DNA of 16,075 nt from an uncultured Faecalibacterium sp. (GTDB taxonomy: Bacteria; Bacillota; Clostridia; Oscillospirales; Ruminococcaceae): NCBI GenBank assembly GCA_902463905.1, contig CABQHF010000019.1, positions 1 through 16,075 on the forward strand, read 5' to 3'. Positions 7,007-11,851 of the stretch are shown piece after piece. The notes under the pieces were generated by a model. That model was not told where the DNA came from. It made no database searches and worked only from the letters and a program-made list of their open reading frames with translations. Position 1 is the stretch's first letter. Each line of letters opens with the position of its first letter. A program made the position numbers and the translations under genes.

Positions 7007-7156
7007 TGCTGCAATTTTCCGTTACGACCCACCCGTGAAAAAGCAATGAGAGCAGCCCGCAGGCTGCTCTCATTGCGATAAAAAATAATTTTTCCGCTGA
7101 GAATGCCCAGAGTGAAACGGAGGGCATTTCAAATCGTCCGGCCGGAGGTGCTGAGA
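7007..7156. other. Intergenic region with a long perfect hairpin
   Basis: This 150-bp gap separates the GTPase-NYN gene from nnrD. It contains a 15-bp perfect hairpin (7043-7076), then an AT-rich stretch (about 7077-7094), then the nnrD SD GGAGGTG (7144-7150). No convincing -35/-10 pair was found for nnrD. Confidence 0.6.
7043..7076. terminator. Long hairpin, likely terminator, with U tract on the unexpected side
   Basis: GCAATGAGAGCAGCC (7043-7057) pairs perfectly over 15 bp with its inverse at 7062-7076 across a CGCA loop. On the + strand the stem is followed by GATAAAAAATAATTTTT, so the T run starts 13 nt late. On the - strand the stem is followed directly by TTTTT (complement of 7038-7042), although no - strand gene enters here. 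It may still stop the GTPase-NYN transcript, or may protect mRNA ends. Confidence 0.55.
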
Positions 7157-8056
7157 ATGGCTGTTGAAATTACCGAAGAATTTGTCTGGCAGAATATCCC
7201 CCGCCGCCCGCGGGACAGCCATAAGGGTACCTTTGGCAGTGTGCTGGCCGTGGCGGGCAGCGCATTCTACCGGGGCGCTGCACTGCTGGCCGCAGAGGGC
7301 GCATTGCGCACCGGGGCGGGCATCGTGACCCTTGCCAGTGTGGAACCGGTGGTGAGCGCCGCCGCAGCCCGCCTGCCGGAGTGCTGCCTGTGCCCCTGCA
7401 GGGCAGGGGCCGAGGGCGGTATTTCCCCGGAAAACGTGCCGCTGCTCCGGCGGCAGAAAGCAACCGTTCTGCTGCTTGGCCCCGGCCTTGGCGGCACCGC
7501 CCAGAGTGCGGCCCGCGCCGCCGAGACACAGGCCCTTGTGCAGCAGCTTTTGCCCGGTTTTGCGGGCAGTGCCGTGCTGGACGCCGACGGCCTGAACGCC
7601 GCAGCCCAGCTGCTGGCAGAAGGGGGAGCTTTCCCACACCCGGCGGGGGAGCTGATCGTCACGCCCCACCCCGGCGAGATGGCCCGGCTCACCGGCCTGT
7701 CTGCGGCACAGATCAACGCCGACCGGGAGGGCACGGCCCTGCGGTATGCGCAGGCGTGGAACGCCGTGGTGGTGCTAAAGGGTGCCCGCACGGTGGTGGC
7801 GGCCCCGGATGGGCGGGTGTGCGTGAACCCCACCGGCAACCCCGGCCTTTCCCGCGGCGGCAGCGGGGACGTGCTGGCGGGCATGAACGCCGCCCTGCTG
7901 GCCTGCCGCCTGCCCGCATATGAGGCCGCTGCCTGCGCCGTGTACCTGCATGGCGCCGCCGCCGACTGCGCCGCCGCAAAGCACGGAGAATACGGTATGC
8001 TGCCCCATGACATCCTGCCGGAACTTGGCAGGATGTTTGCGGAACATCAGCGATAA
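7157..8056 (+). CDS. nnrD: ADP/ATP-dependent NAD(P)H-hydrate dehydratase, stand-alone
   Basis: This 299-residue protein belongs to the YjeF C-terminal (ribokinase-like) family. It dehydrates S-NAD(P)HX back to NAD(P)H using ADP or ATP, repairing coenzyme damaged by heat or by GAPDH side reactions. The N-terminal KGTFGSVLAVAGS, then YRGAALLAAEGALRTGAG, TPHPGEMARLTG, VVLKGARTVV and NPTGNPGLSRGGSGDVLAG are all family signatures, with catalytic Asp238 in GGSGD. Many bacterial homologues are fused to the NnrE epimerase; here only the dehydratase is present and no epimerase gene is in the window. The ATG at 7157 is chosen because SD GGAGGTG (7144-7150) lies 6 nt upstream; the in-frame ATG at 7103 has no SD and adds a non-family extension. 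Confidence 0.92.
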   Translation: MAVEITEEFVWQNIPRRPRDSHKGTFGSVLAVAGSAFYRGAALLAAEGALRTGAGIVTLASVEPVVSAAAARLPECCLCPCRAGAEGGISPENVPLLRRQKATVLLLGPGLGGTAQSAARAAETQALVQQLLPGFAGSAVLDADGLNAAAQLLAEGGAFPHPAGELIVTPHPGEMARLTGLSAAQINADREGTALRYAQAWNAVVVLKGARTVVAAPDGRVCVNPTGNPGLSRGGSGDVLAGMNAALLACRLPAYEAAACAVYLHGAAADCAAAKHGEYGMLPHDILPELGRMFAEHQR

Positions 8057-8090
8057 AAAAGCCTCCCCACCACAGTGGGGAGGCTTTTGC
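8055..8090. terminator. Bidirectional terminator between nnrD and the methyltransferase gene
   Basis: GCCTCCCCAC (8061-8070) pairs with GTGGGGAGGC (8075-8084) around a CACA loop. Six A residues precede the stem and TTTT follows it, so it can end transcription in both directions. It sits between the convergent nnrD stop (8056) and the - strand stop at 8095. Confidence 0.9.
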
Positions 8091-8094
8091 GCAC

Positions 8095-8565
8095 TTAATC
8101 CTGCTCCAGCTCCAGCAGATACTCCTTTACTTCCAGCCCGTAGGCGTAGCCGGTGAGGGAGCCGTTGGCACCCACTACCCGGTGGCAGGGCTGGATGATG
8201 GCAATGGGGTTGCAGTGGCAGGCCCCGCCCACGGCGCGGGCGGCCTTTGGTTTGCCGAGGGCCGCGGCCAGCTGACCGTAGGTGCGCACCTCGCCGTAGG
8301 GAATCTTGTTCATCTCGGCCCAGACCGCTTTCTGGAAGGCGGTGCCTTTGGGGGCCAGCGGCAGGTCGAACTCCCGCCGTGCCCCGGCAAAGTATTCGTT
8401 GAGCTGCTCTTCGGTTTCCTGCAGCAGGGGCGTCTCGCAGACCTTGCGGGGCAGCGGCTCCAGGTCCGGCACGCCGTCCGGGCACAGCTGTACCCCGCAC
8501 AGGGCGTCGTCCTCTTCCTCCAGCCGCAGGGTGCCCAGCATACTGTTGATGTACCAGACGTTCAA
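8095..8565 (-). CDS. ogt: Methylated-DNA--protein-cysteine S-methyltransferase
   Basis: This 156-residue suicide enzyme moves the alkyl group from O6-alkylguanine (and usually O4-alkylthymine) in DNA to its own Cys. The C-terminal DNA-binding half has GTAFQKAVWAEMNKIPYGEV, RTYGQLAAALGKPKAARAVG with Arg110 as the base-flipping Arg, and the active site IIQPCHRVVG with nucleophile Cys127. The usual NANGKNP-like stretch reads GACHCNP, adding two Cys near the active site. The start is read as TTG at 8565: it has AAAGGAAG 10 nt upstream and gives VWYINSMLGTLRL, matching the usual family N terminus. The first ATG (8541) would remove the first beta strand. It is divergent from the sirtuin gene and convergent with nnrD. 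Confidence 0.92.
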   Translation of the reverse strand: MNVWYINSMLGTLRLEEEDDALCGVQLCPDGVPDLEPLPRKVCETPLLQETEEQLNEYFAGARREFDLPLAPKGTAFQKAVWAEMNKIPYGEVRTYGQLAAALGKPKAARAVGGACHCNPIAIIQPCHRVVGANGSLTGYAYGLEVKEYLLELEQD

Positions 8566-8595
8566 AAAACCAACGCTTCCTTTCTGGCCAGAATG

Positions 8596-8604
8596 TGCTA
8601 TACT
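8596..8604 (+). promoter_or_regulatory. Extended -10 promoter of the sirtuin gene
   Basis: TG-C-TATACT (TG at 8596-8597, hexamer 8599-8604) is an extended -10 element without a good -35. Transcription would start near 8611, about 44 nt before the ATG at 8655. It lies in the divergent spacer shared with the methyltransferase gene, for which I found no convincing promoter. Confidence 0.6.
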
Positions 8605-8654
8605 GATGGTATCTTAACACAAAATCAGCCATGAGGAAAGGGGCGTTTGCGTTT

Positions 8655-9377
8655 ATGGTACAGGCATTGGAAGAGATTCTGGCAAAGAGCAGCCGCATCG
8701 TCTTTTTTGGCGGGGCGGGAGTGTCCACCGAGAGCGGCATCCCGGATTTCCGCAGTGTGGATGGGTTGTATCACCAGAAATACGACTGCCCGCCGGAGAC
8801 CATTCTCAGCCACACCTTCTGGGAACAGAACCCGGAAGAGTTCTACCGGTTTTACCGCGATAAGCTCATTGTAAAGGGAGCCAAGCCCAACGCCGCACAC
8901 CTGCGTCTGGCAAAGCTGGAAAAGCAGGGCAAGCTGAAGGCCGTGGTCACTCAGAACATCGACGGGCTGCATCAGGCCGCGGGCAGCAAGACTGTGTATG
9001 AGCTGCACGGCAGCACCCTGCGCAACTACTGCACCCGCTGCGGGGCTTTTTATGATGTGGACTACATCGCCAACAGCACCGGGGTGCCCCGCTGCGAAAA
9101 ATGCGGCGGCATCGTCAAGCCGGATGTGGTGCTGTATGAGGAAGGTTTGGACGAGGAAGTGCTGTCCGGCGCGGTGAACGCCATCCGCCACGCGGACACC
9201 CTCATCATCGGCGGCACCAGTCTGGTGGTGTACCCGGCGGCCGGGCTCATCCGGTATTTCCGGGGCGACCATCTGGTGGTGATCAACATGCAGCCCACCG
9301 GGGCCGACGTCCAGGCAGACCTGTGCATTGCCAAGCCCATCGGGCAGGTCCTGAGTGAGGACGTCGTGCTGGAATAA
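8655..9377 (+). CDS. cobB: NAD-dependent protein deacylase, sirtuin family
   Basis: This 240-residue protein has the full sirtuin core. GGAGVSTESGIPDFRS (19-34) binds NAD, TQNIDGLH (99-106) forms the nicotinamide pocket, His118 in ELHGS is the catalytic base, and a Cys4 zinc ribbon uses Cys126, Cys129, Cys147 and Cys150. GGTSLVVYPAAGL completes the Rossmann fold. It removes acyl groups from lysine side chains, consuming NAD and releasing nicotinamide. Acyl preference cannot be read from the sequence; butyrate producers may need removal of butyryl or acetyl groups, which is speculation. The ATG at 8655 is preferred over the in-frame ATG at 8631 because AAGGGG (8638-8643) is a usable SD for 8655 and none precedes 8631. 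It probably begins a + strand unit running to 11088. Confidence 0.93.
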   Translation: MVQALEEILAKSSRIVFFGGAGVSTESGIPDFRSVDGLYHQKYDCPPETILSHTFWEQNPEEFYRFYRDKLIVKGAKPNAAHLRLAKLEKQGKLKAVVTQNIDGLHQAAGSKTVYELHGSTLRNYCTRCGAFYDVDYIANSTGVPRCEKCGGIVKPDVVLYEEGLDEEVLSGAVNAIRHADTLIIGGTSLVVYPAAGLIRYFRGDHLVVINMQPTGADVQADLCIAKPIGQVLSEDVVLE

Positions 9378-9455
9378 GGCAGCGCGGTTTCGAGCCGGTT
9401 CGCACCCGCTTTTCGGTATGCTGAGAGCATTCCAGAAAAGAATGGGGGAACCAAA

Positions 9456-10094
9456 ATGATCCGGATTTGTGAGCCGCCGCGGGTGCGGCCGGTGCGGCGG
9501 TTTTCCGCCGAGGAATTCTGTTATCTGGCCAGAGGGGAAGCGGGCAGTCTTTACCGCCCCCGCAGCGAGGTGCTGCGGATGCTTACCGTAGGCGAGGTGT
9601 GCGGTGTGTGTGATGCCACTGGGGCACCGGCAGGGGCTGTGCTGCTCCAGCCGCTGAACGCCGACACCGCCCTTGCCGCTGCACTGCGGGCCTGGGCAGG
9701 CTGGCGCGGCGTGGAGGGTGGGCAGTTCCTCACGCCGCCGGTGCTGCTCCAGCCCGATGCCGCCGAACCACTGCTCCGGGCGGCCTTTGCCCGTGCGGAG
9801 CACCTTGCCCGCGGCGGGCGGGTGCTGGCAGTGCTGGAATGCACCGCCCTGTCTGACGCACTGCTGCCGCTGTATCTCCGGCTGGGGCTTGCGCTGCGTG
9901 CCCTGCGCCCGCTGAACAGTCTGGCACCCTGCTTTGTGCTGGCCGCCGGCTGCGCACCCAGAGAGGCGGCACCGGTGTGGGTGCCGCTGCAGGACCGGGC
10001 CCATCTGGCCCGACTGCTGGCGGGCGGATATGCGGCGCTGGACAGCCGCCAGACAGCCGCGCAGGAAACGCTGCTGGCCATGTATCCGGCGTAA
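9456..10094 (+). CDS. Uncharacterised protein, possibly GNAT-like
   Basis: This is a 212-residue soluble protein rich in Ala, Leu and Arg that I do not recognise securely. The ATG at 9456 follows GGGGGA (9444-9449). It has no signal peptide, no membrane segment and no obvious metal site. The layout (a central stretch RVLAVLECTALSDALLPLYL, then RLGLALRALRPL) loosely resembles the end of a GNAT acetyltransferase fold, where a strand is followed by a helix and an RLGF-type turn, but the acetyl-CoA loop is not visible. It starts 78 bp after the sirtuin gene and ends 31 bp before the dehydrogenase gene, so it is probably cotranscribed with them. If it is an acetyltransferase, pairing with a deacylase would be meaningful; that is inference. 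Confidence 0.7.
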   Translation: MIRICEPPRVRPVRRFSAEEFCYLARGEAGSLYRPRSEVLRMLTVGEVCGVCDATGAPAGAVLLQPLNADTALAAALRAWAGWRGVEGGQFLTPPVLLQPDAAEPLLRAAFARAEHLARGGRVLAVLECTALSDALLPLYLRLGLALRALRPLNSLAPCFVLAAGCAPREAAPVWVPLQDRAHLARLLAGGYAALDSRQTAAQETLLAMYPA

Positions 10095-10125
10095 CAACAA
10101 GAACGTGAACAGGAAAGGAAAAAAC

Positions 10126-11088
10126 ATGAAGGCAGTCATTCTGGAAAGTTATGTGATGGAGCCGGAAGATCTGGACTGGTCCGGCGTGAAGGCGCTGGTG
10201 CCCGACACCGTGAGCTATGTGCGCACCGCCTATGAGGAGATCGCGCCCCGCATCGGGGACGCAGATCTGGTGCTGCTGAACAAGTGCCGCATCGACGAGA
10301 ACATTCTGGCCCAGTGCCCGAATCTGAAGTGGGTGGGCATCATCGCAACAGGCACCGACAATCTGGATCTGGAAGCCTGCCGTCGCCATGGCGTGGCCGT
10401 GGCCAATGTGCCGGGCTACTCCACCTACAGCGTGGCGCAGATGACCTTCAGCCTGCTGCTGGCCATCTGCCAGTGCGCCGAGCGCTACAACCGTGCCATG
10501 AAAGCGGGCTGCTGGCAGCTGGATATTCCGGCGGAATACGGCCTGCTGCCCCAGATGGAACTGATGGGCAAGACCTTTGGCGTGTACGGCTACGGCAGCA
10601 TCGGCCGCCAGACGGCCCGCATCGCCCGTGCCTTTGGCATGCAGGTGCTGGTGTGCACCCGCACTGTGCGCCCGGAGTACGCGGCGGACGGGGTGGAGTT
10701 CGTGGACTTTGACACCCTGCTGGCCCGCAGCGATGTGCTGAGTCTGCACTGCCCGGCCACCCCTGCTACGCGGGGGCTTATCAATGCCGGGGCGCTGGCC
10801 AGGGCAAAGCCCGGCATGATCCTGCTGAACACCGCCCGCGGTGCGCTGGTGGACGAGGAAGCTGTGGCGGACGCGCTGCAGAGCGGGCAGATGGCCTATT
10901 ATGGAGCTGATGCCTTTGGCACTGAGCCGCTCCCGCAGGAAAGCCGCCTGCGCAGCCTGCCCAACGCCATCCTCACGCCGCACATCGCCTGGACCACCAA
11001 AGAGGCTCTGCAGCGGCTGATGGACATCACCACCCGCAATCTGAGCACCTGGCTGGACGGCTGCGGAGAGCACATCGTGAACGGCTGA
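10126..11088 (+). CDS. D-2-hydroxyacid dehydrogenase (hydroxypyruvate reductase/glycerate dehydrogenase type)
   Basis: This 320-residue NAD(P)-dependent oxidoreductase reduces 2-keto acids to D-2-hydroxy acids. The Rossmann motif is GYGSIG (Gly155, Gly157, Gly160). The catalytic triad is visible: Arg238 in NTARG, Glu267 in DAFGTEP and His286 in TPHIAW. IATGTDNLDLEA and NVPGYSTYSVAQ are typical of the hydroxypyruvate reductase/glycerate dehydrogenase branch rather than of SerA or D-lactate dehydrogenase, but substrate cannot be settled by reading. No Asp is evident after the first Rossmann strand (VLVCTRTV), and the Arg there could suit NADP. The ATG at 10126 is preceded by AAAGGA (10114-10119); the longer reading from 9934 overlaps the upstream gene and is rejected. 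A terminator follows at 11104-11146. Confidence 0.9.
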   Translation: MKAVILESYVMEPEDLDWSGVKALVPDTVSYVRTAYEEIAPRIGDADLVLLNKCRIDENILAQCPNLKWVGIIATGTDNLDLEACRRHGVAVANVPGYSTYSVAQMTFSLLLAICQCAERYNRAMKAGCWQLDIPAEYGLLPQMELMGKTFGVYGYGSIGRQTARIARAFGMQVLVCTRTVRPEYAADGVEFVDFDTLLARSDVLSLHCPATPATRGLINAGALARAKPGMILLNTARGALVDEEAVADALQSGQMAYYGADAFGTEPLPQESRLRSLPNAILTPHIAWTTKEALQRLMDITTRNLSTWLDGCGEHIVNG

Positions 11089-11103
11089 ACTTTATCCTGA
11101 AAA

Positions 11104-11146
11104 AGGAAGCCCGGAGGCGTTTTATCAGCGTCTCCGGGCTTTTTAT
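11104..11146. terminator. Terminator between the convergent dehydrogenase and M15 peptidase genes
   Basis: AGCCCGGAG (11108-11116) pairs with CTCCGGGCT (11132-11140); the stem extends through a G-T pair and two G-C pairs towards a 9-nt loop. TTTT follows on the + strand, while on the - strand the stem is followed by TCCTTTTT, so it can serve both convergent units. Confidence 0.85.
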
Positions 11147-11155
11147 GCGAGAGGG

Positions 11156-11848
11156 TCAGTCGATGGTGGTCTTGGTGCGGCCCACGCCCAGCACAGCGGT
11201 GCTGATCTTTTTCCAGCTGCTGCAGCCGCACACCCCGTCCACCGAGAGACTGGTGCGCCGTTGGTAGCCGCGCAGGGCCTCCTCGGTGCGGGCACCGAAC
11301 ACGCCGTCGATGCGGCTGCCGGTCTGGTAGCCCAGGGTGGAAAGGGCGTCCTGCAGGATCATCACATAGCAGCCCCGGCTGCCCCGCCGCAAAGTGGGGT
11401 AGCCTGCCGTGGTGCCGCTGCAGGCAGGGGTGCCGTAGCGGCGATCCATGTGCACCCAGGTGGGGGTCTGGCTCAGGGGCTCCACATAGCCCCAGGCACC
11501 GGTGCCCCGTGCCGCATTGTAAATGGCGGTGCGCTCGGTCAGGGTCAGGCTCTGGCCCACATCAAGGGACACGCCTGCATAGTGCTGGCTGCGGGTGCCG
11601 TGGCCGCCCTCCCAGATGCGGCGGAAAGCGTACCCCACCGGGATGCCTTTGCCGTATTTGCGACGGGTCAGGTTCCAGGCCTCCATGGCAGCAATGGTAG
11701 TCCACAGGGTGGGGCTGGACGATTTGCCCCGGAACTCCCGCACCCGCAGGGTGGTGCCGGTGCTGTAGGGCATGGGGTCGTTCTCGTTGAGGTTCGCGTA
11801 GGTGTACACCTTGTTTTCGTAGGCGTCATAGATCAGAAGCCTTGCCAT
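11156..11848 (-). CDS. M15-type peptidase with C-terminal peptidoglycan-binding domain
   Basis: This 230-residue protein has an N-terminal region of unclear fold, a D-Ala-D-Ala carboxypeptidase-like (peptidase M15) core and one PG_binding_1 domain (about 150-217, with YPTLRRGSRG and RIDGVFGARTEEAL). The M15 zinc site reads SQHYAGVSLD (His89, Asp96) and TWVHMD (His133), the S-x-H-x6-D plus W-x-H pattern. Its likely job is cutting peptide bonds in peptidoglycan stems; D,D- or L,D-specificity cannot be told. There is no signal peptide or membrane segment. The ATG lies 3 nt after the stop of the upstream SleC-like gene and its SD (GGAGGAG) is inside that gene, so the two are translationally coupled and presumably act on the same wall layer. 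Extra Cys residues (143, 160, 207, 209) are unusual. Confidence 0.85.
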   Translation of the reverse strand: MARLLIYDAYENKVYTYANLNENDPMPYSTGTTLRVREFRGKSSSPTLWTTIAAMEAWNLTRRKYGKGIPVGYAFRRIWEGGHGTRSQHYAGVSLDVGQSLTLTERTAIYNAARGTGAWGYVEPLSQTPTWVHMDRRYGTPACSGTTAGYPTLRRGSRGCYVMILQDALSTLGYQTGSRIDGVFGARTEEALRGYQRRTSLSVDGVCGCSSWKKISTAVLGVGRTKTTID

Positions 11849-11851
11849 GGC

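Noticed and set aside
7103..7156. Longer N terminus for NnrD from the ATG at 7103
   Set aside because: No SD precedes it, and the ATG at 7157 has a near-perfect SD and matches family length.
8631..8654. ATG at 8631 as the sirtuin start
   Set aside because: No SD upstream; AAGGGG lies between it and the ATG at 8655, which fits the family start.
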